This document shows, piece after piece, positions 7,323 to 13,346 of a DNA stretch of 45,762 nt. How positions within the stretch are numbered: the stretch's first letter is position 1; every line of letters starts with the position of its first letter. The stretch comes from a virus, in IMG/VR virus record IMGVR_UViG_3300033052_000013, positions 1-45,762 of that record; one strand, written 5' to 3'. A model generated the notes under the pieces. The model did no database searches and was not told where the DNA came from. It saw only the letters and a list, made by a program, of their open reading frames with translations. The position numbers and the translations under genes were made by a program.

Positions 7323-7396
7323 GGCTTGCGCCTCAATGGAATGGAGAAGATCGCCAGCAGCCCGATGGCCACGGCTAGGATTTGAAAGGCGGTCAC
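7319..7396 (-). CDS. 25-residue membrane peptide, coupled to both neighbours
   Basis: A GTG start at 7396 overlaps the stop of the zinc-ribbon gene (GTGA), and its own stop overlaps the ATG of the next gene (ATGA). The product is 25 residues: a short polar start, a hydrophobic core AFQILAVAIGLLAIFSIP long enough to cross a membrane once, and a basic end LRRKP. The two exact overlaps in an operon built from such overlaps are the evidence for translation. I do not recognise it. It could be an inner-membrane micropeptide. Confidence 0.55.
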   Translation of the reverse strand: MTAFQILAVAIGLLAIFSIPLRRKP

Positions 7397-7512
7397 GGGC
7401 GGGGTTCGAATACCGGGAAGCGGAAGGTCTGAAGCGGGCCGCATCGGCGGCAGTGGCGCGTCTTGTCGGGCCTCTTCGGCACATCGCGCCGACCGCATTT
7501 CGGGCAGGTCAT
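7393..7512 (-). CDS. 39-residue zinc-ribbon protein
   Basis: From ATG at 7512 with a GAGGG Shine-Dalgarno. Nearly the whole protein is one zinc ribbon: CPKCGRRDVP then CRRCGPL, four cysteines in two CxxC pairs. A longer in-frame start at 7701 exists, but it would translate the strongly structured element at 7525..7650, so I reject it. The role is unknown; small zinc ribbons of this kind are often nucleic-acid or protein adaptors. Confidence 0.65.
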   Translation of the reverse strand: MTCPKCGRRDVPKRPDKTRHCRRCGPLQTFRFPVFEPRP

Positions 7513-7524
7513 TTCGAACCCTCG

Positions 7525-7650
7525 AGAAAAGAGCGGAGTTGAGGGGGCGACCCTTCGCCTTGCGGTCCCACGGACCGCCCCCTCTCGTCCCGCGTTTTGC
7601 TGGGAAGTAGATCTTCCCTGTTTCCCAGCGCGCCGAATGGCGCGCTGGCG
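7525..7650. other. Structured intergenic element: three strong hairpins
   Basis: Between genes at 7706 and 7512 lie successive inverted repeats. The first is GCGGTCC (7562..7568) with GGACCGC (7572..7578), nested inside a G-run/C-run pair around 7532 and 7580. The second is GGGAAG (7602..7607) with CTTCCC (7613..7618). The third is CCAGCGCGCC (7625..7634) with GGCGCGCTGG (7639..7648), a perfect 10-bp stem with loop GAAT. None is followed by a U-run on either strand, so simple termination is unlikely. It may be a repeated extragenic element or a regulatory RNA in the leftward transcript. Confidence 0.55.
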
Positions 7651-7705
7651 TGGCCCTTCCTCTGGGACTGAAGGCATGAGGGCGCGGACCACGAAGCTCA
7701 TGGCG

Positions 7706-8143
7706 TTATTCGGCCGGCAGGGCTGCGATGGCGTCGCCGCCGATGTTCGCCAGCACGTTCAGCGACGGGTTGTCGGCGATCAGCTTGGCGCGCAGTTCGT
7801 CTTGGCGAGCCTTCTTCTCGGCCGACTTGATCGTGGCAATGGCAGCGGCTTCCTGGGCCTCAATAGCGTCGCGCTGGGACGTATCGACCCGATCAACGAG
7901 CCACTTCATGTCGCCGACGTAATCGACATCGACTTCCACGTCGGTCTCTTCGACCCGAACCACAGTCATGCCGTGGCGGGTTCCGGTCGGGACCGCGACG
8001 TAGTCCCCCGCCGTCACGTCGGGATCGAATGTCTTGAAGGTGGTGAAGGGCTTGATGCCCTTGCCTTCGGCGTCCTGCTCATAAGAGACGGTGACGGCGC
8101 GAACGTCGCTGTTGATCAGGAAGATGGCGGTTGAATAGTTCAT
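7706..8143 (-). CDS. Phage protein, unknown
   Basis: 145 residues from ATG at 8143 (AGAGAG ahead), preferred over a start 36 bp upstream because MNYSTAIFLINSDVRAV is the conserved-looking beginning. The N-terminal 80 residues are beta-rich and acidic (VAVPTGTRHGMTVVRVEETD, then VEVDVDYVG), followed by a long helix rich in Ala, Glu and Lys (AAAIATIKSAEKKARQ). This beta-barrel-plus-helix layout resembles small phage proteins found near single-strand annealing genes; no firm family. Confidence 0.65.
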   Translation of the reverse strand: MNYSTAIFLINSDVRAVTVSYEQDAEGKGIKPFTTFKTFDPDVTAGDYVAVPTGTRHGMTVVRVEETDVEVDVDYVGDMKWLVDRVDTSQRDAIEAQEAAAIATIKSAEKKARQDELRAKLIADNPSLNVLANIGGDAIAALPAE

Positions 8144-8175
8144 TGGTTTTCTCTCTGTTGAAGGTGGAAAGGCAC

Positions 8176-8352
8176 TCACGACGCGGGCAGGAACCGCAGC
8201 GCCGCTATGAACAGGGCGACCCCGATCAGAAGGACAGCCGAGACGCGGATCAGGTTGACGGGGTAGCGGCGGGGTTTGACGGGGGTGAAGTCCCAGCCCC
8301 GGCCATGCGCTTGATTGGTCGCGCGGGCGGATTCAAAGCGGGCGTCGGTCAT
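8176..8352 (-). CDS. Small membrane protein, unknown
   Basis: 58 residues from ATG at 8352, which overlaps the upstream stop by 4 bp. The first 35 residues are polar and Arg-rich; LIRVSAVLLIGVALFIAALR near the C-terminus is a single membrane-spanning helix, leaving only four residues after it, so it is a tail-anchored type. No family recognised. It is the second tiny membrane protein in this operon, after the 25-residue peptide at 7319..7396. Confidence 0.65.
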   Translation of the reverse strand: MTDARFESARATNQAHGRGWDFTPVKPRRYPVNLIRVSAVLLIGVALFIAALRFLPAS

Positions 8353-8555
8353 TGCGAGACCTCGACCGGATCGTAATCCAATGCCTTCGGATGGCACGGC
8401 AGGTGGAAGCCCTGACCATCAAACCGGACGTGGACATAGTTGTCGTCCGTCCGAACACGGGCAATCGTGCCGAACTTCTTCGTCTCGGTGTGCTGGACGC
8501 GGGCTCCAGGCACAGGGTTCACCCCATAGGCCCGCTTGACGTATTCGTAGGCCAT
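8349..8555 (-). CDS. Small SH3/KOW-like barrel protein
   Basis: 68 residues from ATG at 8555 (GAGGG ahead). The sequence reads as a small beta barrel: VNPVPGARVQHTETKKFGTI, then VRTDDNYVHVRFDG, then a His/Cys/Pro turn. The G-x-R-V.H....G.I.R......V.VRFD pattern is typical of SH3-like or KOW-like domains, which bind nucleic acid or protein. A similar fold seems to occur at the N-terminus of the head protease (28340..29518). The function is unknown. Confidence 0.6.
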   Translation of the reverse strand: MAYEYVKRAYGVNPVPGARVQHTETKKFGTIARVRTDDNYVHVRFDGQGFHLPCHPKALDYDPVEVSQ

Positions 8556-8556
8556 C

Positions 8557-8874
8557 TTAAGCAGCCCTCGCCATGTTCGCCGGGGGCGTCGGGACAAACC
8601 CTTCAGCCGCCCGAATGGCTCGAACCAGATCAAGAAGCTGGGCCTCGTAGATCGTGACCCCGAGCGGGTCTTTGGCCCTGACGGCGAGATCGGAGACCTG
8701 GGGAACTAGTTTCCGGGCTTCCTCGATGGTCAGCCATCGGCGGTTATGGCGCCACAGGATGCGGTCGCCCTCAGCGACGAAGGAAACGATGCGGCAGGGC
8801 GGAACGTCCGCCATGTCGATATTGCCGGAAGCGCGGGTCAGAACCCGGCCCAAGATGGTGTCGAGGCGTTCCAT
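8557..8874 (-). CDS. Phage protein, unknown
   Basis: 105 residues from ATG at 8874, with GGAGG ahead. Beta strands at RIVSFVAEGDRILW and a helix-rich C-terminal half (ARKLVPQVSDLAVRAKDP, then LLDLVRAIRAAEGF). No motif gives a function. It sits two bases downstream of the repeat protein and one base upstream of the SH3-like gene in the operon. Confidence 0.6.
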   Translation of the reverse strand: MERLDTILGRVLTRASGNIDMADVPPCRIVSFVAEGDRILWRHNRRWLTIEEARKLVPQVSDLAVRAKDPLGVTIYEAQLLDLVRAIRAAEGFVPTPPANMARAA

Positions 8875-8876
8875 GG

Positions 8877-9590
8877 TCAGGCCTCCACCAGCTTGCCAGC
8901 TTCGGCGCGGTACCAGGTATCTGGCTTGATGCCGTCCTGACCGACAATGCCGCAGGCGGCAGAAAGCGTCGGGTAACCGCGACCGTCCCACTCGCCGCGC
9001 TCTACGGCAAACAGAGCCACGCCATCGGCGCCCATGACCCGACCGTCTTTGCCAGGAGCCATCGCCGCGCCCTGATCGCCGGATGCGGTGGCCGCGCCCT
9101 GAGTGCCGGATGCGGTGGCCGCGCCCCGATAGCCGGATGCGGTGGCCGCGCCCTGATAGCCGGATGCGGTGGCCGCGCCCTGATCGCCGGATGCGGCGGC
9201 CAGACCGTTAGGTTTCGTCGCTACCGGACCCTCAAGGGTCGCACGGTCCATAACCCACTTGACCGCCTCCAACGTCAGGTCGCGAAGGCCAATCTCTTCA
9301 CCGACCTTCAGGATTTCACCCGCGACCTTTATGTTGTCGTCGGTGTCCGTGGCGCCGGAGAGCGTCACCCGGCAGAAGCGTGAACCAGCCGGAGCGTAGT
9401 ATTCGAAGACCGACAGCGGGTGCGCGTCGCTGATGATGGCGTGGAATCCGCTTTCGCAAGCTTTGACCTTCCCGGTGTGCGTGTAGGTCTTGCCGACATC
9501 AAACTGAAACCCGCGACACGTCAGGTCGGCGTTGAAGCCCTTGATTGCGGACACGGGTGCGGCATCGGCCGCCTTGGGTTTGCGGGCCAT
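8877..9590 (-). CDS. Phage protein with five nonapeptide repeats (DUF7666-like)
   Basis: 237 residues. The N-terminal domain (16-125) has KGFNADLTCRGFQFDVGKTY, then CESGFHAI and HPLSVFEYYAPAGSRF, matching a widespread phage domain I know as DUF7666-like. Residues 133-177 are five tandem nonapeptides of the form ASG(D/Y/T)(Q/R)GAA(T/M), which may build a small coil or fibre. A 60-residue C-terminal domain follows (GRVMGADGVALFAVERGEW). The role is unknown. It is the second gene of the leftward operon, 4-bp-class coupling with its neighbours. Confidence 0.75.
   Translation of the reverse strand: MARKPKAADAAPVSAIKGFNADLTCRGFQFDVGKTYTHTGKVKACESGFHAIISDAHPLSVFEYYAPAGSRFCRVTLSGATDTDDNIKVAGEILKVGEEIGLRDLTLEAVKWVMDRATLEGPVATKPNGLAAASGDQGAATASGYQGAATASGYRGAATASGTQGAATASGDQGAAMAPGKDGRVMGADGVALFAVERGEWDGRGYPTLSAACGIVGQDGIKPDTWYRAEAGKLVEA
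9060..9194. repeat. Five tandem 27-bp coding repeats
   Basis: A 135-bp block inside the repeat-protein gene consists of five 27-bp units differing at a few positions. Each encodes one ASGxxGAAx nonapeptide. Units are contiguous with no spacers. Such an array can gain or lose units by slippage, and the phage's own annealing system could act on it. Confidence 0.85.
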
Positions 9591-10063
9591 TAGGCGGCTT
9601 CCTTGTTGGTGAGATTGTCGTTGGCGGTCGATGCGCGCGGAGCCGTCGTGAACACGCCGACCAGCTTGTCCGTCCAGAACTTGCCGGCCCAGCTTTCCGA
9701 GACGGCCCGGCCCAACTGGCAGGAGATCATCTTCGGTTCGGGGCCGGTGATGTCCGACAGGACGCCGGCATGGAAACCGTCGCGGCCCATGTTGAAGACC
9801 AGCACGTCGCCGGGCTTGGCCTGGTCCAGGGTGATCGGCGCCATGCCGCGACCCAGGAAGGCGTTCAGAGCGATGGAGCGCTCACGCGGACCCCAGCCGG
9901 GGGCGAAGGTCAAAGCCTTGCCGCCGAAGCAGCGGGCGATCAGCGTCCAGCCGTTGAAAGAGGTCTCAGCGTCTTGGGTGCTGGCGTAGGTCGTGCCGAT
10001 CAGCGAGCGGGCGGTTTCCAGCACGGCGGATCGGGTGGTGGTGGTGGCGGTCTTGAGCGACAT
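9590..10063 (-). CDS. NlpC/P60-like protein lacking the catalytic cysteine; first gene of leftward operon
   Basis: 157 residues from ATG at 10063 (GGGAG ahead); longer frames would cross the operator region. The layout follows NlpC/P60 papain-like peptidases: a helix and AETSFNGWTLIARCF where the family has the D-C-x-G nucleophile, AKPGDVLVFNMGRDGFHAGV with the conserved strand and His98, then ESWAGKFWTDKLVGVF at the end. The nucleophile position is Gly38, so peptidase activity is doubtful unless Cys45 substitutes. Being first in an early operon, it may be a binding protein rather than a tail or lysis enzyme. Confidence 0.6.
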   Translation of the reverse strand: MSLKTATTTTRSAVLETARSLIGTTYASTQDAETSFNGWTLIARCFGGKALTFAPGWGPRERSIALNAFLGRGMAPITLDQAKPGDVLVFNMGRDGFHAGVLSDITGPEPKMISCQLGRAVSESWAGKFWTDKLVGVFTTAPRASTANDNLTNKEAA

Positions 10064-10087
10064 TGGTGTCTCCCTGGTGATGGGGAG

Positions 10088-10129
10088 ACTGTGCATTCCT
10101 GCACGTTTCCTGTCAATGCATAAATGCAC
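10088..10129. promoter_or_regulatory. Leftward early promoter with two repressor operators
   Basis: GTGCA-TTCC-TGCAC (10091..10104) is identical to the operator at 11775..11788. A second, ATGCA-TAAA-TGCAC, is at 10116..10129. On the minus strand a consensus -35, TTGACA, is at 10116..10111, and the first operator fills the spacer toward a weak -10 (CACAGT, 10093..10088). Bound repressor would block the operon starting at 10063. This mirrors the arrangement ahead of cro. Confidence 0.7.
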
Positions 10130-10133
10130 ACTT

Positions 10134-10162
10134 TTGACAGAGACCGGTTCAGCTAGTGTAGT
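10134..10162 (+). promoter_or_regulatory. Promoter for the lipoprotein pair
   Basis: TTGACA (10134..10139), a 17-bp spacer and TGTAGT (10157..10162; four of six matches) give a good sigma-70 promoter pointing at 10183. The operator at 10116..10129 lies immediately upstream, so CI may either leave it active or touch it as an activator. A GGGAGGG Shine-Dalgarno follows. Confidence 0.6.
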
Positions 10163-10182
10163 TGAGGCAAGGGAGGGTTGTG

Positions 10183-10569
10183 ATGAGACTGCTGGGTATA
10201 ACCGTCGCTGGGGCGCTGGCGCTGTCCGGCTGCGCAGGAACGGGACGACTGATGTCCTATGGAACGGACATGGCGGACGCTCTGGTCCGGATGGGACCGG
10301 CGGCGTTCTCGGTCTATGTGCATCCGGCCGACGACACGCTGATGCTTCAGCGTCGCATGTCGCAGACCTCAAACTCGGATGGCCCCGCTCTGATTACCAT
10401 CGCGGCGCAGACCTTCCTTGATCCCGTAGGCTGCACAGCGGGCAGCGCCACGCCGCTCGCCCCAGGCACTTGGGAAGTCCCATTCACCTGCCCGGCGGCC
10501 GTAGATATCCGCGCCTTAGCCCAGCAACAGCGGGCGGCCTTGCGGGCCGGCACGCCAATCCATCCATGA
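10183..10569 (+). CDS. Phage-encoded lipoprotein 1
   Basis: 128 residues from ATG at 10183, preceded by GGGAGGG. MRLLGITVAGALALSGCAG is a lipoprotein signal with lipobox LSGC, so the mature protein is anchored by its Cys to a membrane leaflet facing the periplasm. The remainder is a small domain with two further cysteines (VGCTAG, FTCPAA) that could pair. It is transcribed from its own promoter opposite to the early operon and lies between the leftward promoter and cI, the usual place for genes expressed in lysogens. Superinfection exclusion or envelope change is a plausible but unproven role. Confidence 0.75.
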   Translation: MRLLGITVAGALALSGCAGTGRLMSYGTDMADALVRMGPAAFSVYVHPADDTLMLQRRMSQTSNSDGPALITIAAQTFLDPVGCTAGSATPLAPGTWEVPFTCPAAVDIRALAQQQRAALRAGTPIHP

Positions 10570-11030
10570 GAACCAACATGAAAAAGCTGATCCTGTCCGC
10601 TATCCTCGCCGCCAGCTTGTCGGCATGCGTGACGGCGCCCGCCATCATCCCTATCGAGAACAGCCGGGCAGTCCCGCTGTCCAAGGATGCCGTCTGGTCG
10701 AACCTCGTAGAGTATTTCGCGTCTGGGAACATCGCCATCAAGACGATCGAGAAGGACAGCGGGATCATCTACGCCGAGCGGATGTTTGCCAGGGGCACGG
10801 AGCTGTCGTCGTTTGCCGATTGTGGCGCGGCGGCTATGGCGTCGCCGGTCGGCGGGGCCGCCGATCTGAATGTCTTCGTGCGCGAAACTGCCGCAGGCGT
10901 CAACGTGACCGTGAATGCCCGATACCGCCAGAGCCGAGCGAGCATGTGGGATGGGTCTGTTTCGTCTACCGAATGCGCCAGCCTCGGCACCCTTGAGCGC
11001 ACCATCCTGAACGCGGCAGCTGGGCGCTGA
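10566..11030 (+). CDS. Phage-encoded lipoprotein 2
   Basis: 154 residues from ATG at 10566, which overlaps the stop of lipoprotein 1 (ATGA) and has no Shine-Dalgarno of its own; ATG at 10578 is an alternative. The signal KKLILSAILAASLSACVT has lipobox LSAC. The mature part resembles a known class of small lipoproteins with VPLSKDAVWSNLVEYFA and an SGIIYAERMF strand, family name not certain. Two later cysteines may form a disulphide. It is coupled to lipoprotein 1 and ends 2 bp before the convergent cI stop. Confidence 0.75.
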   Translation: MRTNMKKLILSAILAASLSACVTAPAIIPIENSRAVPLSKDAVWSNLVEYFASGNIAIKTIEKDSGIIYAERMFARGTELSSFADCGAAAMASPVGGAADLNVFVRETAAGVNVTVNARYRQSRASMWDGSVSSTECASLGTLERTILNAAAGR

Positions 11031-11032
11031 TC

Positions 11033-11716
11033 CTAGATGAAGCGCTGGACCGCCTGAAGCAGCAGGCCGGTGATCTGCACCTCGATGTCCCCGCTGCGGC
11101 CATCATCCAAGACGAGAGGATCGGTCCAGCGGGGATTTGTTGATCTCGGCCAAAGCTTCATTCCGTCGGGACCGACTTCAACCTCTTTCAGCGTGATCTC
11201 CCTTAGCGCACCTCCGTCGCGCAACCGGGTTACCTCGACAATCATGCCTGTGTTGAGGTTCACCCCAGCGTCAGTGATGTCCACGATATGGGCCAAGTGA
11301 CCAGGCATTATCCCCCGCGCATTCATGCTGTCGCCCCTCACCTCGCGCAGCCATTGCCTGGCGTGGGGATAGCGCCTGTCCGCGATGACAGAGAAGAACA
11401 CCGGCTCGTCCTGAACCGTTTCGTCGATCTCCGCCCATTTCCCTGCCTGGATCGGTCCGATCATCGGCAGATCATCGACTGACGCCGGACCCGCCGGCGC
11501 CACCGCCAGCCCTTGAGGCAGATCGAGCCCCGCCGCCTCCGCGATCTTTCGGAGGGTCGCGGGTTTCGGCGTGAACTTGAACTCTGGGTCATTCAGAGGG
11601 CGTGTGATCGTGGTTGGTGCGATGCCCGCTTTCTTCGCCAGGGCGAACGGCTTGAGGCCCGAAACCTCAAGGGCTCGGGTCAGAAAAGCGCGTGCGTCTT
11701 CGGTCGTGTCAGTCAT
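11033..11716 (-). CDS. cI: CI-type repressor, LexA/S24 family
   Basis: 227 residues from ATG at 11716. Residues 8-65 form a helix-turn-helix DNA-binding domain (PFALAKKAGIAPTTITRPLN). Residues 85-227 are the S24 self-cleaving domain: Ala91-Gly92 (IQAGKW) as cleavage bond, Ser130 in RGDSMN, and Lys177 in EITLKEV. RecA-stimulated cleavage would trigger induction on DNA damage. No Shine-Dalgarno is seen; a CACAAT -10-like box ends 6 bp before the ATG, so the message may be leaderless. It faces cro across 84 bp of operators. Confidence 0.9.
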   Translation of the reverse strand: MTDTTEDARAFLTRALEVSGLKPFALAKKAGIAPTTITRPLNDPEFKFTPKPATLRKIAEAAGLDLPQGLAVAPAGPASVDDLPMIGPIQAGKWAEIDETVQDEPVFFSVIADRRYPHARQWLREVRGDSMNARGIMPGHLAHIVDITDAGVNLNTGMIVEVTRLRDGGALREITLKEVEVGPDGMKLWPRSTNPRWTDPLVLDDGRSGDIEVQITGLLLQAVQRFI

Positions 11717-11722
11717 GCCGCG

Positions 11723-11793
11723 ATTGTGCACAAGCGCACGGTCAGTGGACTGTGCATTTCGGCATTGACTTACCGTGCATTCCTGCACATTCT
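11723..11793. promoter_or_regulatory. Divergent cI/cro operator-promoter region
   Basis: Operators: GTGCA-CAAG-CGCAC (11726..11739), a weak half-conserved site at 11752..11765, and GTGCA-TTCC-TGCAC (11775..11788). Rightward promoter: TTGACT (11765..11770), 17-bp spacer containing the last operator, CATTCT (11788..11793); a start 7 bp on would be at about 11800, the first base of cro. Leftward cI promoter: a CACAAT -10-like box at 11728..11723 without a clear -35. Confidence 0.65.
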
Positions 11794-11800
11794 GCGTCGC

Positions 11801-12034
11801 ATGCAAAACGTCGCCCCCGAAGTCATCGAAGTCGAGCAGCGCGCGAAGGATGCCGGGCTCACCATGGCGTCCATCCTCGCCGAGGTCGGCGTTGCGCAAT
11901 CCACGTGGTGGAGGTGGCGAAAGGGTGGCGTTGAGCCGCGCCTCGGAACCCTGCGGGACGTGGCTCATGCTCTCGACCGCCGGATCGCCTTGACCGCCGC
12001 CAACGACGACACCCGCTCCAGCGAGGCGGCGTGA
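11801..12034 (+). CDS. cro: Cro-like HTH repressor
   Basis: 77 residues from ATG at 11801. A helix-turn-helix spans about 20-50 (MASILAEVGVAQSTWWRWRK, with LGTLRDVAHAL as the closing helix). It is the first gene of the rightward operon, divergent from cI, exactly where Cro is encoded in lambdoid phages. There is no Shine-Dalgarno and the predicted transcription start coincides with the ATG. Its stop overlaps the next ATG (TGATG). Confidence 0.8.
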   Translation: MQNVAPEVIEVEQRAKDAGLTMASILAEVGVAQSTWWRWRKGGVEPRLGTLRDVAHALDRRIALTAANDDTRSSEAA

Positions 12035-12384
12035 TGACCTACTGCGATTTTAAGCCGGGCGATGAGGTGGTGTGCATCGCGAAGATCAAGATCACGCGCG
12101 CTCCGAAATGGATGTTCTGGGCTCGCAGGGTTTGTGCCACCTCTCCTTTCGGAGATCAGGTTCTCACCGTGGCGGACGTGACGTTCGGAACGAGCGAGAC
12201 CTTCCCCGAATACGGGGAAACCGCATGGTTGCGGATCAACGGTTGGGGCAAGACGTGGTTTGCAGCGCGCGCCTTCCGCAAGGTCCAGCGCCGCCGCGAC
12301 CTGTCCGCATGGCTTGAAACCGCGACCGACTTTGAAGAGCCGAAACGGGCGCCCGTCGATGCTCCGGTTAGCGAGGGATGCTGA
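12034..12384 (+). CDS. Small early phage protein, unknown
   Basis: 116 residues from ATG at 12034, whose A is the last base of the cro stop. It begins CDFKPGDEVVCI, a beta-barrel-like opening, continues with an aromatic/basic stretch (APKWMFWARRV) and a second beta section (ETAWLRINGWGKTWFAAR), and ends with a disordered acidic tail. No family recognised. It is in the rightward operon right after cro. Confidence 0.65.
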   Translation: MTYCDFKPGDEVVCIAKIKITRAPKWMFWARRVCATSPFGDQVLTVADVTFGTSETFPEYGETAWLRINGWGKTWFAARAFRKVQRRRDLSAWLETATDFEEPKRAPVDAPVSEGC

Positions 12385-12722
12385 TGTCACAGCGTCCCCC
12401 TTCCCTGGTTCTGGAAACCCTCTGCGTCGCCGACGCCGCCTATGGAACGGTCATCGCGCTCCAGCGAATGGCCGCCGATGGCCGCCAAGCGGAGGTGTTG
12501 GACTCGCTGGCGTTTCTGGCCGCATCGCTGGAGGCGCACCGCCCCATCCTCCGGGGCGTCATCACAGCCCAGCGCGAGGCCGCAAAGCTCCGTGATCTCT
12601 CGGAGCGGATGCCCGGCCCACGCCTGATCTGCGGGGCCTTTTGGGGTGTCCCCCATCCATATCCGCACACCCCGCAATCTGAACACAACGCCACTCCCGA
12701 CACCACTCAACCCGCAGCGTGA
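12384..12722 (+). CDS. Small early phage protein, unknown
   Basis: 112 residues from ATG at 12384 (TGATG overlap with the previous stop, GAGGG ahead); ATG at 12378 is an alternative. The first 75 residues are helical (LVLETLCVADAAYGTVIAL, then LDSLAFLAASLEAHRPIL), the last 35 are Pro/Thr/His-rich and likely disordered. No function can be assigned. Confidence 0.55.
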   Translation: MSQRPPSLVLETLCVADAAYGTVIALQRMAADGRQAEVLDSLAFLAASLEAHRPILRGVITAQREAAKLRDLSERMPGPRLICGAFWGVPHPYPHTPQSEHNATPDTTQPAA

Positions 12723-12762
12723 CGGTACGGGGTTTCCCCTACCTGATCATCTGGAAAGACGC

Positions 12763-13233
12763 ATGGAACGTCCGCACAACAAGGCCCTAAGCCCCCGTGA
12801 ACACGCCCGCCTCGCTCATGACCTGATCGACGCTTGCGGAGGGCTTGAAGAAGCCGCTCGGGCCTGTCGGGTCCGCAAGTCGGCCCTGTCTGGCTATCAG
12901 ACGGTCTCCGACCCTTCCACCATGCCGGCCGATGTTATGGACGCGCTGGAAGAATACGCGGGTCAAGGCCCGATCTACTCCGGCGCCATCGCGGAACGTC
13001 GGATGTTCCCGACCCCGATAGCCAACCTGTCCGATCTGGCCTGTGAGCTTTCGGAGCAATCGCTCCAAGCCCAGGCGGTGATCCGCAAGGCCCTGGCAGA
13101 CGGCAAGCTGACCCCGCGCGAACTGGATCTGATCGCCGAGGCCGAGCGTGAAGCCGAGGAAGCCCTTGACCGGCTGAAGGCGGCCCGTCGTGCGGCTGAA
13201 GTCGCCCACCCCTCGCTTCGGAGCGTCGCGTGA
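12763..13233 (+). CDS. CII-like HTH regulator
   Basis: 156 residues from ATG at 12763 (GGAAAG ahead). Residues 8-90 carry HDLIDACGGLEEAARACRV then KSALSGYQTVSDPSTMPADV, the helix-turn-helix arrangement of phage CII-like regulators that set the lysis-lysogeny choice or start replication operons. The C-terminal 60 residues are a long charged helix, probably coiled coil. Its position as a separate transcription unit before the replication genes fits such a role. The family call is by pattern, not by search. Confidence 0.6.
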   Translation: MERPHNKALSPREHARLAHDLIDACGGLEEAARACRVRKSALSGYQTVSDPSTMPADVMDALEEYAGQGPIYSGAIAERRMFPTPIANLSDLACELSEQSLQAQAVIRKALADGKLTPRELDLIAEAEREAEEALDRLKAARRAAEVAHPSLRSVA

Positions 13234-13277
13234 TGGTCCGGGCCTTCAAGTTTCTCCGCTCCGGCGGAAACAGAAAA

Positions 13278-13318
13278 CCCGCCGTTCCTAGCGGCGGGTC
13301 TCCCGAGCCTGCGGGCTC
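13278..13318 (+). other. Two-hairpin leader ahead of the DGQHR gene
   Basis: CCCGCCG (13278..13284) pairs with CGGCGGG (13292..13298), and GAGCC (13305..13309) with GGCTC (13314..13318). They lie between the CII-like stop at 13233 and the ATG at 13347. An in-frame upstream start at 13233 would read through both. There is no U-run after either stem. Attenuation, mRNA processing or a leader peptide are possible. Confidence 0.5.
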
Positions 13319-13346
13319 TGTCTCTAGCAAAAAGGACGAGACGACT

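Noticed and set aside
9060-9194. CRISPR-like array of short repeats
   Set aside because: The units are contiguous with no spacers, keep the reading frame and encode regular nonapeptides. They are coding tandem repeats.
10064-10372. Longer start for the first leftward gene (about 100 extra residues)
   Set aside because: It would translate across the operators and lie opposite lipoprotein 1. The ATG at 10063 has a good ribosome site.
10183-11030. Lipoprotein pair as a toxin-antitoxin module
   Set aside because: Both products carry lipoprotein signals and neither resembles a toxin or an antitoxin. An envelope role fits better.
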